In this document: in pieces, positions 49,201 to 58,760 of the stretch
Numbering within the stretch: the first letter of the stretch is position 1
Layout of the letters: every line of letters starts with the position of its first letter
Assembly: GCF_025665335.1 (NCBI RefSeq)
Contig: NZ_CP106869.1
Coordinates: forward strand, 3,622,501 to 3,686,500
Length of the DNA stretch: 64,000 nucleotides
Reading direction: 5' to 3'
DNA from: Xanthomonas sp. AM6
GTDB taxonomy: Bacteria > Pseudomonadota > Gammaproteobacteria > Xanthomonadales > Xanthomonadaceae
Made by a program: the position numbers and the translations under genes
Notes under the pieces: generated by a model
The model's database searches: none
The model's input: only the letters and a program-made list of their open reading frames with translations
What the model was told of the DNA's origin: nothing

Positions 49201-50208
49201 TCAGAGGCGACTGGCGATGGCCTTGGCGAAGCCCATGGTGTTGCCGCTGCCGCCCAGGTCCGGGGTCAGCCCGTCCTTGGCTTCCAGCGTGGCGACGATG
49301 GCGTTGCGCAGGCGCTCGGCGTTCTGCGGCTGGCCGACGTGGTCCAGCAACTGCGCCGCGCCCAGCAGCAGCGCGCACGGGTTGGCCTTGCCCTGCCCGG
49401 CGATGTCCGGGGCCGAGCCGTGCACCGCTTCGAAGATCGCCGCGTCCACGCCGATGTTGGCGCCCGGGGCCAGGCCCAGGCCGCCGACCAGGCCGGCGCA
49501 CAGGTCCGACAGGATGTCGCCGAACAGGTTGGTGGTGACGATGACGTCGAACTGCTCCGGACGCATCACCAGCTGCATGCAGGCGTTGTCGACGATCATT
49601 TCCTGGAATTCGATCTCCGGGTAGTTCGCCGCCACTTCGCGCGCCACCTTCAGGAACAGGCCCGAGGTCGACTTGATGATGTTGGCCTTGTGCACCGCGG
49701 TGACCTTCTTGCGGCCGGTGGCGCGGGCCAGGTCGAAGGCGTAGCGGACGATGCGCTCGGAGCCCTTGCGGGTCACCTTGGCCATCGACACCGCGGTCTC
49801 GCCGTCGGCCGACACTTCCTGGCCTTCGCTCAGGTAGGCGCCTTCGGTGTTCTCGCGCACGGTGATCAGGTCCACGCCGGCGCCGAAGCGCGACTTGGTA
49901 TTCGGGAACGACTTGGCCGGGCGCACGTTGGCGTACAGGTCGAACTGGCGGCGCATGACCACGTTGATCGAGCTGAAGCCCTCGCCCACCGGCGTGGTCA
50001 GCGGGCTCTTCAGCGCGATCCGGTTCTTGCGGATCGAGTCCAGCGTGGCGGCCGGCAACAGGTCGCCGTGCTTTTCCAGGGCGACCAGGCCGGCGTCGGC
50101 GTATTCGTAGGTGAGGCCGGCGTTCAGCGCGTCGAGCACGAACAGCGTGGCGTCCATGATCTCGGGGCCGATGCCATCGCCACGGATGACCGTGATTGTC
50201 TGCGTCAT
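49201..50208 (-). CDS. Isocitrate dehydrogenase, NAD-type
   Basis: A 335-residue decarboxylating dehydrogenase of the isocitrate/isopropylmalate family. The substrate site has [20 protein letters not shown] (Ser and Arg residues of isocitrate dehydrogenases) and [12 protein letters not shown]; metal-binding aspartates are in [16 protein letters not shown]. The cofactor site reads [15 protein letters not shown], with Asp-Ile where NADP enzymes have Lys-Tyr, so NAD is predicted. A homodimeric NAD enzyme of this size is known from Xanthomonas. It would oxidise isocitrate to 2-oxoglutarate in the citric acid cycle. Confidence 0.9.
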   Translation of the reverse strand: MTQTITVIRGDGIGPEIMDATLFVLDALNAGLTYEYADAGLVALEKHGDLLPAATLDSIRKNRIALKSPLTTPVGEGFSSINVVMRRQFDLYANVRPAKSFPNTKSRFGAGVDLITVRENTEGAYLSEGQEVSADGETAVSMAKVTRKGSERIVRYAFDLARATGRKKVTAVHKANIIKSTSGLFLKVAREVAANYPEIEFQEMIVDNACMQLVMRPEQFDVIVTTNLFGDILSDLCAGLVGGLGLAPGANIGVDAAIFEAVHGSAPDIAGQGKANPCALLLGAAQLLDHVGQPQNAERLRNAIVATLEAKDGLTPDLGGSGNTMGFAKAIASRL

Positions 50209-50381
50209 AGGGGTGCGGTTTCCGTACAGAGGGGGAGCGCGCCGACCGGAAGCCCGGGCTGCAGGCGCAAGGAGGTTTCACTGGTAATTATGCCCGAAGC
50301 CGGTGAAGGGCCCCAAACCGCCACGGGCCGAAACGCAGCGCGCCGCCCGCAGGCGGCGCGCATCAGCCGATCCGGCAGTGC

Positions 50382-50795
50382 TCAGGCGTGCGCGTGCTCC
50401 GACGGCGCGGCCGCTGCCCCTTCCTCGAGCCTGTCGAGGAAATCCACCGCCCGGCGCAGGTGCGGAATCACGATCGAGCCGCCGACCACCAGGCCGACCG
50501 AGAAGGTCTCGAAGAACTCGTCGCGCTGCACCCCGGCCTCCTTGCACTGGGCCACGTGGTAGCTGATGCAGTCGTCGCAGCGCAGCACCAGCGAGGCGAC
50601 CAGGCCGAGCAGCTCCTTGGTCTTCACGTCCAGCGCGCCGGCCTGGTAGGTCTGGGTGTCGAGCGCGAAGAAACGCCGCACCACCTGGTTCGGCTCGGCC
50701 AGGATGCGCTGGTTCATGCGCTGGCGGAACTCGGTGAACTCGCGTACCCGGTCCTGCTGGCCGTCGCCCTCGCCGCCGCTGCCAGCAGCGCTCAC
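50382..50795 (-). CDS. Carboxymuconolactone decarboxylase/AhpD-like protein
   Basis: A 137-residue protein of the CMD/AhpD-like family. The redox motif is CDDC in LVLRCDDCISYHVAQC with the following histidine, the arrangement of peroxidase-type members that reduce alkyl hydroperoxides or reactivate peroxiredoxins. The GTG start overlaps the glutaredoxin stop (GTGA), so both are made from one mRNA. That suggests a shared thiol-redox job rather than aromatic catabolism. Confidence 0.87.
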   Translation of the reverse strand: MSAAGSGGEGDGQQDRVREFTEFRQRMNQRILAEPNQVVRRFFALDTQTYQAGALDVKTKELLGLVASLVLRCDDCISYHVAQCKEAGVQRDEFFETFSVGLVVGGSIVIPHLRRAVDFLDRLEEGAAAAPSEHAHA

Positions 50796-51103
50796 GCCCG
50801 GGCCTCCGGGGCCTGGCCGTCGAGCAAAGGCTCCAGCTTGCCGGCGCGATGCAGCGCCATCATGTCGTCGTAGCCGCCGACGTGGGTATCGCCGACGAAG
50901 ATCTGCGGCACGCTGGTGCGGCGCGCCAGGGCCACCATCTTCTCGCGCTCGGCCGGATCCAGGTCGATGCGCACCTCGGTCCAGCTGCGGCCCTTGCTCT
51001 TGAGGAAGTTCTTGGCCGCCACGCAGTACGGGCAGATCGCGGTGGAATACATGGTGATCGGCGGGCCGCCGGCCTGGCCGTTGTCGGCCTGTTGCTTGTC
51101 CAT
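50792..51103 (-). CDS. Glutaredoxin, dithiol CPYC type
   Basis: A 103-residue glutaredoxin with ITMYSTAICPYCVAAKNFL (CPYC active site), the cis-proline SVPQIFVGDTHVGG and GYDDMMALHRAGKLEPLL that bind glutathione. It reduces protein disulfides or deglutathionylates with GSH. The start MDKQQADNG was preferred because it follows a CGGAG-like site; an ATG ten codons upstream is possible. It heads an operon with the AhpD-like gene and diverges from the bepA-like gene by about 150 bp. Confidence 0.93.
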   Translation of the reverse strand: MDKQQADNGQAGGPPITMYSTAICPYCVAAKNFLKSKGRSWTEVRIDLDPAEREKMVALARRTSVPQIFVGDTHVGGYDDMMALHRAGKLEPLLDGQAPEARA

Positions 51104-51256
51104 GGGAAACTCCGGGCGCTGTAAGAGGTCCAAGCCACTATGGTAGCGGGCCGGTGGATTTTCGAGTCCGCTGCCGCAACACTGCGGATTACCCTGGATT
51201 CACCCGTCGTTCCCGGACGCCGCCCTGCGGCGCCCCGCCCTTCCCTGGAGCCTGCC

Positions 51257-52906
51257 TTGCGCCCGCTGCCGCTTGCCTTCGCAATCACCCTGGCGACCGC
51301 GCTCGCCGTCGCGCCGGCGCCGGCGCAGGAGAACAAGCTGCCGGACATCGGCTCCTCGGCCGGCGAGCTGCTGACCCCGGCGCGCCAGGCCGAGTACGGC
51401 AAGATGATGCTGGCCGAGCTGCGCAACTACGACTACGTGCTCGAGGACCCGCTGATCGGCGACTGGCTGCAGACCATGGGCACCCGGCTCGGCGCCAACA
51501 GCGACCAGCCGCAGCAGAAGTACACCTTCTTCATGCTGCGCGACCGCCAGATCAACGCCTTCGCCACGCTGGGCGGCTACGTGGCGGTCAACGCCGGCCT
51601 GGTGCTGACCGCCGAGCGCGAGGACGAGGTGGCCGCGGTGCTGTCGCACGAGATCGCGCACGTCACCCAGCAGCACGTGCTGCGCGGGGTGGAGCGGGCG
51701 CAGCGCGACCAGGTGCCGATCCTGCTGGGCATGCTCGCCGCGGTGGTCGCCGCGCAGCAGGCCGGCGGCCGCTCCAGCGGCGACGCCACCCAGGCGGCGA
51801 TCGCCAGCGGCCTGGGGCTGATGCAGCAGCGCCAGATCGACTACACCCGCTCCAACGAATCGGAGGCCGACCGCCTGGGCATCCGCACCCTGGCGCGCAG
51901 CGGCTACGACGTGGACGCGATGGCCGGCTTCTTCGAGCGCATGTCGCTGGCGATGCGCGGCAACCAGGGCGGCTACAGCACCCCCGACTACCTGATGACC
52001 CACCCGGTCACCACCACCCGCATCAGCGAGGCGCGGCAGCGCGCCGAGCAGATGAAGAAGAACACGGTGACCCTGACCACCCGCGTGCCCGGCGGCACCT
52101 TGCAGGAGCGGGTCGATCCCAACGACGTGTCGCTGAGCCAGCCGCTGGGCGCGCCCAGCAACCCGCTGCTGCCCGGCAGCCTGCAGCTGCCGTTCGACAC
52201 CTACGCGCGCGGCGGCAGCGGCCAGTTCGAATGGGCCCGCGAGCGCCTGCGCGTGCTCAGCGCCAATACCCCGGCCGATGCGGTGCGCGAATACGAGGGC
52301 CTGCGCCAGGGCAGCAAGCAGGGCCTCAGCGACGCCCAGCGCTACGGCCTGGCGCTGGCCCGGCTACGCGGCGGCGGCAGCGCGCAGGAGGCGACCAAGA
52401 CCCTGGAGGAACTGCTGCAGGCGCACCCGGACAGCTGGTGGCTGGGCCTGGCGGTGGCCGAGGCCGAGTCGCGCAACGGCCGCGTCCAGCAGGCCAACCA
52501 GCGCTTCGACGCCCTGCTCAAGCGCCTGCCGAGCAACCGCGCGGTGGCGCTGACCTATGCCACGGCGCTGAACGAGCAAGGCGGGCGCGACGCCGGCCAG
52601 CGCGCGCAGGCGGTGCTGCGGCCGCTGCTGGCCGCGGCGGCCGACGACCCGGTGTTCCAGCGCACCTTCGCCCGCGCCTGCGAGCTGGCCGGGGACGGCA
52701 ACCGCGCCGGCGAGGCCTATGCCGAAGCCGCCTACCTGAACGGACGCCCGGAACAGGCCCTGATCCAGCTGAACAACCTGAAGAAGCGCCCGGACCTGGA
52801 TTACGTCGCCCGCGCCCGCATCGACGCCCGTATCGCCGCGATCACCCCCACGGTGCTGGAGCTGCGCCGTCAGGGCGTGCAGGATCCGGACGTGAAACAA
52901 CCCTGA
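51257..52906 (+). CDS. BepA-like M48 family metalloprotease with TPR region
   Basis: A 549-residue periplasmic protease/chaperone of the BepA (YfgC) type, which guards outer-membrane protein and LptD assembly. A signal peptide (LRPLPLAFAITLATALAVAPAPA) begins at a TTG preceded by GGAG; this start explains the signal sequence better than the longer frame. The zinc site is LSHEIAHVTQQH (HEIAH) with the third ligand in SNESEADRLG. The C-terminal 200 residues are Ala-rich TPR-like repeats. It lies upstream of phoB but on its own transcript, judging by the intervening regulatory sequence. Confidence 0.9.
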   Translation: MRPLPLAFAITLATALAVAPAPAQENKLPDIGSSAGELLTPARQAEYGKMMLAELRNYDYVLEDPLIGDWLQTMGTRLGANSDQPQQKYTFFMLRDRQINAFATLGGYVAVNAGLVLTAEREDEVAAVLSHEIAHVTQQHVLRGVERAQRDQVPILLGMLAAVVAAQQAGGRSSGDATQAAIASGLGLMQQRQIDYTRSNESEADRLGIRTLARSGYDVDAMAGFFERMSLAMRGNQGGYSTPDYLMTHPVTTTRISEARQRAEQMKKNTVTLTTRVPGGTLQERVDPNDVSLSQPLGAPSNPLLPGSLQLPFDTYARGGSGQFEWARERLRVLSANTPADAVREYEGLRQGSKQGLSDAQRYGLALARLRGGGSAQEATKTLEELLQAHPDSWWLGLAVAEAESRNGRVQQANQRFDALLKRLPSNRAVALTYATALNEQGGRDAGQRAQAVLRPLLAAAADDPVFQRTFARACELAGDGNRAGEAYAEAAYLNGRPEQALIQLNNLKKRPDLDYVARARIDARIAAITPTVLELRRQGVQDPDVKQP

Positions 52907-52921
52907 AACGCGGTACGGCGG

Positions 52922-52950
52922 CAGTCACCGAATCGTAATAAAACCGTAGT
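52922..52950 (+). promoter_or_regulatory. Candidate Pho box upstream of phoB
   Basis: Three 7-bp direct repeats (CAGTCAC, TCGTAAT, CCGTAGT) are spaced exactly 11 bp apart, the geometry of PhoB half-sites (CTGTCAT-like units with 4-bp spacers). The first half-site is a good match and the others are weak. It lies 38 bp before the phoB GTG and suggests autoregulation. Confidence 0.45.
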
Positions 52951-52988
52951 CTACTGGCGGCCTCTCCTCCCAGTCCCACGGTGCCGTC

Positions 52989-53678
52989 GTGCAGAAACGC
53001 ATCCTGATCGTCGACGACGAACCCGCCATCCGCGACATGGTGGCCTTCGCCCTGCGCAAGGGCGACTTCGAACCGGTCCACGCCGGCGACGCGAGGGAAG
53101 CGCAGACCTCCATCGCCGACCGCGTCCCCGACCTGATCCTGCTGGACTGGATGCTGCCCGGCACCAGCGGCCTGGAACTGGCCCGGCGCTGGCGCAAGGA
53201 CGCGATGACCCGCGAGGTGCCGATCATCATGCTCACCGCGCGCGGCGAGGAGAACGACCGGGTCGGCGGCCTGGAAGCCGGGGTCGACGACTACGTGGTC
53301 AAGCCGTTCTCCGCGCGCGAGCTGCTGGCGCGGATCCGCGCGGTGATGCGCCGCACCCGCGACGACGACGAGGACGGCAGCGTCTCGGTCGGCAGCCTGC
53401 GCATCGACGGCGCGGCGCACCGCGTGTTCGCCGGCGACGCGCCGGTGCCGATCGGCCCCACCGAGTACCGCCTGCTGCATTTCTTCATGACCCACCCCGA
53501 GCGCGTCTACAGCCGCGCGCAGCTGCTCGACCACGTGTGGGGCGGCAGCGTCTACGTCGAGGAGCGCACCATCGACGTGCACATCCGCCGGTTGCGCAAG
53601 ACCCTGGAGCCGTTCGCGGTGGAGAACATGGTGCAGACCGTGCGCGGCTCCGGCTACCGCTTCTCGTCGTCCATCTGA
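52989..53678 (+). CDS. phoB: Phosphate regulon response regulator
   Basis: A 229-residue OmpR-class regulator. The receiver domain has acidic D9/D10, the phosphorylation site D53 in LILLDWMLPG and the conserved Lys in VVKPFS; the C-terminal winged helix (about 130-229) contains YRLLHFFMTHPERVYSRAQLLDHVWG and RTIDVHIRRLRKTLE. The GTG start directly gives the QKRILIVDDE N-terminus. It precedes phoR by 63 bp and activates phosphate-starvation genes when phosphorylated. Confidence 0.96.
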   Translation: MQKRILIVDDEPAIRDMVAFALRKGDFEPVHAGDAREAQTSIADRVPDLILLDWMLPGTSGLELARRWRKDAMTREVPIIMLTARGEENDRVGGLEAGVDDYVVKPFSARELLARIRAVMRRTRDDDEDGSVSVGSLRIDGAAHRVFAGDAPVPIGPTEYRLLHFFMTHPERVYSRAQLLDHVWGGSVYVEERTIDVHIRRLRKTLEPFAVENMVQTVRGSGYRFSSSI

Positions 53679-53741
53679 TTGCCGCCTTCGCCTGCTATAA
53701 ACGGCGGACGGACAGATCCATTGCGACAGAGCGCGCCCCCG

Positions 53742-55067
53742 ATGCCCCGCCACATCCGTTCCGCCTGGTTCAAGACCCTCGGCACCCTGGCCGCGCTATT
53801 GCTGCTGGCGGTGCTGGTCGGCTGGCTCGGCGGCCATGTGTGGATGGCGCTGACCCTGATGTCGCTGGCGGTGATGGCCTGGCACTACTGGCGCCTGCGC
53901 CGGGTGCTGCGCCGGCTGACCGCGCGCCAGCGCTGGGAACCGCCGGCCGGCACCGGCGTGTGGAACGAGCTGGACCGGCTGCTGTACCGCAGCCAGGCGG
54001 AAATGCGCACGCGCAAGCGGCGCCTGCTGGACATGCTGCGCGCCTACCGCGCCGCCGCCGCCGCGCTGCCCGATGCGGTGGTGGTGGTGGACCGCAACAG
54101 CCAGCGCATCCAGTGGTTCAACGAAGCCGCCGGCACCCTGCTCGGCCTGCGCCATCCCGGCGACCTCAACGTGCCGGTGGTCGAACGCCTGCAGCCGATG
54201 CCGCTGGCGCACTGGCTGGCCGGCGGCCGCAACGCCGAGCCGATGCTGGACACGCCCTCGCCGATCGACGACCGGCTGCGCCTGAACCTGCGCCTGATCC
54301 CCTATTCGGACGACTACTGGCTGCTGGTCGCGCGCGACGTCAGCAAGCTGCTGCAGCTGGAGCAGGTGCGCCGCGATTTCGTCGCCAACGTCTCGCACGA
54401 ACTGCGCACGCCGCTGACCGTGGTGCACGGCTACCTGGACATGCTCGACCCGGAGGATTTCCCCGATTCCGGGCCGATGATCGCCGAGATGCGCAAGCAG
54501 TCGCAGCGCATGACCCAGCTGGTCGAGGACCTGCTGACCCTGTCGCGGCTGGAATCGCAGGAACACGCCAACGAGGAGACCATCGCGATGGCGCCGATGC
54601 TGGCCACGCTGCGCCGCGAGGCCGAGGCGCACAGCCAGGGCCGGCACCGCATCGAGGTGCACGACGAGGCCGACATCGACCTGATCGGCTCCAACAAGGA
54701 ACTGCACAGCGCGTTCTCCAACCTGGTCACCAACGCGGTGCGCTACACCCCTGCCGGCGGCGCGGTCAGCATCATCTTCGCCCGCGAAGGCGACGGCGCG
54801 GTGCTGTCGGTGCGCGACAGCGGCTACGGCATCCCCTCGCACCACCTGCCGCGCATCACCGAACGCTTCTACCGCGTCTCCAGCAGCCGTTCGCGCGAGA
54901 GCGGCGGCACCGGGCTGGGGCTGTCGATCGTCAAGCACGTGCTGGGCCTGCACCAGGCGCGGCTGGACATCGAAAGCGAAGTCGGCAAGGGCAGCACGTT
55001 CTCCTGCCACTTCGGCGCCGGACGCGTCCATCCGCGGCACGACCATGCCACCCTGACCTCCGCCTAA
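53742..55067 (+). CDS. phoR: Phosphate regulon sensor histidine kinase
   Basis: A 441-residue inner-membrane kinase. Two N-terminal helices (about 10-30 and 34-50) are followed by a PAS domain (about 105-200), the dimerisation/phosphoacceptor box NVSHELRTPL (His219) and a Bergerat ATPase with N-box LHSAFSNLVTNAVRY, G1 VRDSGYGI and G2 GGTGLGLSI. Lack of a periplasmic sensor matches PhoR, which listens to the Pst transporter through PhoU. The start at MPRHIRSAW is preferred over an upstream frame. It is followed after 11 bp by ppk. Confidence 0.95.
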   Translation: MPRHIRSAWFKTLGTLAALLLLAVLVGWLGGHVWMALTLMSLAVMAWHYWRLRRVLRRLTARQRWEPPAGTGVWNELDRLLYRSQAEMRTRKRRLLDMLRAYRAAAAALPDAVVVVDRNSQRIQWFNEAAGTLLGLRHPGDLNVPVVERLQPMPLAHWLAGGRNAEPMLDTPSPIDDRLRLNLRLIPYSDDYWLLVARDVSKLLQLEQVRRDFVANVSHELRTPLTVVHGYLDMLDPEDFPDSGPMIAEMRKQSQRMTQLVEDLLTLSRLESQEHANEETIAMAPMLATLRREAEAHSQGRHRIEVHDEADIDLIGSNKELHSAFSNLVTNAVRYTPAGGAVSIIFAREGDGAVLSVRDSGYGIPSHHLPRITERFYRVSSSRSRESGGTGLGLSIVKHVLGLHQARLDIESEVGKGSTFSCHFGAGRVHPRHDHATLTSA

Positions 55068-55078
55068 CGAGTACCGCC

Positions 55079-57175
55079 ATGCCACGCGCCGCCGCCCTGC
55101 CGCCCACGCCGCCACCGGACGTTCCCAGCGACCCGCTGCGCGACCCCTCGCTGTACCTCAACCGCGAACTGTCGCAGCTGGACTTCAATTTCCGCGTGCT
55201 GGCGCAGGCGCAGGACCCGAGCGTGCCGCTGCTGGAGCGGCTGCGCTTCCTGTGCATCTCCTGCACCAATCTCGACGAATTCTTCGAGATCCGCGCCGCC
55301 ACCGTGCGCCATGCGCTGGAATTCGGCCTGCCGCCGGCGCCGGACGGGCTGAGCTCGAGCGCGATCCTCAACTCCATCCACGACCGCGCCGCGCAGCTGG
55401 TGGACCACCAGTACCGCTGCTGGAACGAAGTGCTGCGCCCGGCGCTGAAGGACGCCGGCATCGGCGTGCTCGGCCGCAACAGCTGGAACGCCCGGCAGAA
55501 GCGCTGGCTGCGCGCCTACTTCCGCAACGAGATCATGCCGGTGCTGTCGCCGCTGGGCCTGGATCCGGCGCATCCGTTCCCGAAGATCCTCAACAAGTCG
55601 CTGAACATCGTGGTGGTGCTGAAGGGCACCGACGCGTTCGGCCGCATCGGCCACCTGGCGATCGTGCGCGCGCCGCGCTCGCTGCCGCGCATCATCCAGC
55701 TGCCGGAAAGCCTGTCCGAAGGCGGGCAGAGCTTCGTGTTCCTGTCCTCGGTGCTGTCCACCTTCGTCGACGAACTGTTCCCGGGCATGGAGGTGATGGG
55801 CTCCTACCAGTTCCGCGTGACGCGCAATTCCGAACTGGTGGTGGACGAGGAGGAAGTGGAGAACCTGGCGCTGGCGCTGCGCGACGAACTGGTCAACCGC
55901 GGCTACCGGCCGGCGGTGCGGCTGGAGATCGCCGAGGACTGCCCGAAGCCGATCGTGCGCACGCTGCTGCAGAACTTCGCGCTGCCGGAGAACGCGGTCT
56001 ACCGCATCAACGGCCCGGTCAACCTGAGCCGGGTCAACCAGGTCTACGACCTGGTGCAGCGCCCGGACCTGAAGTACCCGCCGATGAATCCGCGCACGCT
56101 GCGCGACAACGACGGCATCTTCGAGATCGCCGCCGCCGGCGACGTGCTGCTGCACCATCCGTTCGACGCGTTCACCGCGGTGCTGGACCTGATCAAGCAG
56201 GCCGCGGTGGACCCGCAGGTGCTGGCGATCAAGCAGACCCTGTACCGCACCGGCAAGGACTCGGGCATCGTCGATGCGCTGGTGCTGGCCGCGCGCAACG
56301 GCAAGGACGTGACCGTGGTGGTCGAACTGCGCGCGCGCTTCGACGAGGAAGCCAACCTGGGCCTGGCCGATCGCCTGCAGGAAGCCGGGGTGCAGGTGGT
56401 GTACGGCGTGGTCGGCTACAAGACCCATGCCAAGATGCTGCTGATCGTGCGCCGCGAAGGGCGCAAGCTGCGCCGCTACGTGCACCTGGGCACCGGCAAC
56501 TACCACAGCGGCACCGCGCGCGCCTACACCGACCTGAGCCTGATCACCGCCGATGCGGACATCTGCAACGACGTGCACCTGCTGTTCCAGCAGCTGTCCG
56601 GGCTGGCGCCGAAGATCCGCCTCAAGCGCCTGCTGCAATCGCCGTTCACCCTGCACCCGGGCGTGCTGCACCGGATCGAGCGCGAGACCAAGCTGGCCCT
56701 GGCCGGGCGCCCGGGACGCATCATCGCCAAGATGAACGCGCTCAACGAGCCGCAGGTGATCCGCGCGCTGTACGTGGCTTCGCAGGCCGGGGTCAAGATC
56801 GACCTGATCGTGCGCGGCGCATGCACGCTGCGCCCCGGCGTGCCGGGCGTGTCGGACAACATCCGGGTGCGCTCGATCGTCGGTCGCTTCCTCGAGCACA
56901 GCCGCGTCTACTGGTTCGGCAACGACGGCGCGCCGGAGCTGTTCTGCGCCAGCGCCGACTGGCTCGAGCGCAACCTGCTGCGCCGGGTGGAAACCTGCTT
57001 CCCGATCCTGGATCCGAAGCTGATCCAGCGCATCCACCGCGAAGTGCTGAAGAACTACCTGGACGACAATCTCAACGCGTGGGAACTGGACGCCAGCGGC
57101 GACTACCGCAAGCTGGAACCGGGCAAGGACCAGCCGCCGCATTCGGCGCAGCTGGCGCTGCTCGACGGACTCTGA
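55079..57175 (+). CDS. ppk: Polyphosphate kinase 1
   Basis: A 698-residue enzyme that makes polyphosphate from ATP. Family landmarks are YLNRELSQLDFNFRVLAQA at the N-terminus, IKQTLYRTGKDSGIV, the autophosphorylated His in GYKTHAKMLLIVR and the second His in FLEHSRVYWFGN. The C-terminus KNYLDDNLNAWEL is typical. The close spacing to phoR (11 bp) places polyphosphate synthesis under the same transcript as phosphate sensing. It is followed by a strong hairpin and then ppx. Confidence 0.97.
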   Translation: MPRAAALPPTPPPDVPSDPLRDPSLYLNRELSQLDFNFRVLAQAQDPSVPLLERLRFLCISCTNLDEFFEIRAATVRHALEFGLPPAPDGLSSSAILNSIHDRAAQLVDHQYRCWNEVLRPALKDAGIGVLGRNSWNARQKRWLRAYFRNEIMPVLSPLGLDPAHPFPKILNKSLNIVVVLKGTDAFGRIGHLAIVRAPRSLPRIIQLPESLSEGGQSFVFLSSVLSTFVDELFPGMEVMGSYQFRVTRNSELVVDEEEVENLALALRDELVNRGYRPAVRLEIAEDCPKPIVRTLLQNFALPENAVYRINGPVNLSRVNQVYDLVQRPDLKYPPMNPRTLRDNDGIFEIAAAGDVLLHHPFDAFTAVLDLIKQAAVDPQVLAIKQTLYRTGKDSGIVDALVLAARNGKDVTVVVELRARFDEEANLGLADRLQEAGVQVVYGVVGYKTHAKMLLIVRREGRKLRRYVHLGTGNYHSGTARAYTDLSLITADADICNDVHLLFQQLSGLAPKIRLKRLLQSPFTLHPGVLHRIERETKLALAGRPGRIIAKMNALNEPQVIRALYVASQAGVKIDLIVRGACTLRPGVPGVSDNIRVRSIVGRFLEHSRVYWFGNDGAPELFCASADWLERNLLRRVETCFPILDPKLIQRIHREVLKNYLDDNLNAWELDASGDYRKLEPGKDQPPHSAQLALLDGL

Positions 57176-57190
57176 CCACGCCACCTGCGC

Positions 57191-57220
57191 GCCGATGCAC
57201 GGCATCCACCGTGCATCGGC
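57191..57220. other. Perfect hairpin between ppk and ppx
   Basis: A 12-bp perfect stem GCCGATGCACGG/CCGTGCATCGGC with loop CATCCA. No T-tract follows, so it is more likely an mRNA stabiliser, processing site or protein-binding palindrome than a plain terminator. It ends 13 nt before the ppx ATG. Confidence 0.7.
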
Positions 57221-57233
57221 TACCATTCCGCCC

Positions 57234-58757
57234 ATGCCTCCCATCTCCCCGTACACGCCGCTGCGCGATGGCGACCTGCTGGCCGCTGTCGATCTGGGTT
57301 CCAACAGTTTCCACATGGTGGTGGCGCGGTATCAGCTCGGGCAGCTGCGGGTAGTGGACCGCCTGCGCGAGACCGTGCGCATGGCCGACGGCCTGGACAA
57401 CAAGGGCGGGCTCTCGGCCGAGGCGCGGCAGCGCGCGCTGGAATGCCTGGCGCGCTTCGGCCAGCGCATCCGCGACGTGCCGTCGCTGCGCGTGCGCGCG
57501 CTGGCCACCAACACCGTGCGCCAGCTGCGCTCGCCGCAGGCGTTCCTGATTCCCGGCGAGACCGCGCTCGGCCATCCGATCGAAGTGGTCAGCGGGCGCG
57601 AGGAAGCGCGCCTGATCTACCTGGGCGTGGCGCATGCGCAGCCGCCCAAGCCGGACCAGCGGCGGCTGGTGATCGACATCGGCGGCGGCTCCACCGAATT
57701 CATCATCGGCCGCGGTTTCCAGACCCTGGAGCGCGAGAGCCTGCAGGCCGGCTGCATCGCCAGCACGCGGCGCTTCTTCCCCGGCGGCAAGCTGTCGAAG
57801 AAGAAATGGAAGGACGCGCTGACCGAGATCGGCGCCGAGTTCCAGCAGTTCGCCGGGCTGTACCGCGCGCTGGGCTGGCACGAGGCGCTGGGTTCGTCGG
57901 GCACGCACAAGGCGATCGGCGAGATCTGCGCGGCGATGAAGCTGACCAAGGGCGCGATCACCGCCGAGGCGCTGCCGCAGCTGCGCGACCGCCTGCTGCT
58001 GGCCAAGCGCATCGAGGACATCGACCTGCCCGGCCTGTCCGCCGACCGCCGCCCGATCATCGCCGGCGGCGTGCTGGTGCTGGAAGCGGCCTTCCAGGCG
58101 CTGGGCCTGCAGCGCCTGATGGTGAGCAAGGCGGCCATGCGCGAGGGCATCCTGTACGACATGCTCGGCCGCGGCGGCGAGAACGATCCGCGCGAGACCG
58201 CGATCGCCGCGCTCACCCAGCGCTACGGCATCGACGAGGCGCAGGCCGCGCGCGTGGAAGGCACCGCGATGGCGCTGTTCGAGCAGGTCGCCTCGGCCTG
58301 GGCGCTGGATGCCGACGACGGGCGCATGCTCGGCTGGGCCGCGCGCCTGCACGAGCTCGGCCAGGTCATCGCCCACAGCCAGTACCACGTCCACGGCGCC
58401 TACGTGCTCGAACACTCCGACATCGCCGGTTTCTCGCGGCAGGAACAGCAGGTGCTGGCGACGCTGGTGCGCACCCATCGCCGCAACGTGCCCAAGACCG
58501 CGTTCGACGCCCTGCCCGACCGCCTGCTGCTCAGCGCCAAGCGCAAGGCCGCGCTGCTGCGGCTGGCGGTGCTGCTGCATCGCGCGCACGAGTCCGAACC
58601 CATCCCGTCGCTGGAATTGAAGGCCGACGGCGACAACCTGCACCTGATCCTGTCGCAGCCGTGGATCGAATCGCGGCCGCTGCAGCGCGCCGACCTGATC
58701 GGCGAGGTCGAGGGCATGGCCGGGCTGGGGATCAGTTTCCGGCCGTTCGTGGCCTGA
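57234..58757 (+). CDS. ppx: Exopolyphosphatase/guanosine pentaphosphatase
   Basis: A 507-residue Ppx/GppA enzyme that degrades polyphosphate and may also convert pppGpp to ppGpp. The ASKHA fold motifs are AVDLGSNSFHMVVARY, ATNTVRQLRS, VVSGREEARLIY, VIDIGGGSTEFIIG and GSSGTHKAIGEI; a C-terminal HD-like helical domain (about 310-507) has RLHELGQVIAHSQYHVHGAY. The start at MPPISPYTPLRDGDLLAAVD was chosen because upstream codons lie in the hairpin. Confidence 0.94.
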   Translation: MPPISPYTPLRDGDLLAAVDLGSNSFHMVVARYQLGQLRVVDRLRETVRMADGLDNKGGLSAEARQRALECLARFGQRIRDVPSLRVRALATNTVRQLRSPQAFLIPGETALGHPIEVVSGREEARLIYLGVAHAQPPKPDQRRLVIDIGGGSTEFIIGRGFQTLERESLQAGCIASTRRFFPGGKLSKKKWKDALTEIGAEFQQFAGLYRALGWHEALGSSGTHKAIGEICAAMKLTKGAITAEALPQLRDRLLLAKRIEDIDLPGLSADRRPIIAGGVLVLEAAFQALGLQRLMVSKAAMREGILYDMLGRGGENDPRETAIAALTQRYGIDEAQAARVEGTAMALFEQVASAWALDADDGRMLGWAARLHELGQVIAHSQYHVHGAYVLEHSDIAGFSRQEQQVLATLVRTHRRNVPKTAFDALPDRLLLSAKRKAALLRLAVLLHRAHESEPIPSLELKADGDNLHLILSQPWIESRPLQRADLIGEVEGMAGLGISFRPFVA

Positions 58758-58760
58758 AGC

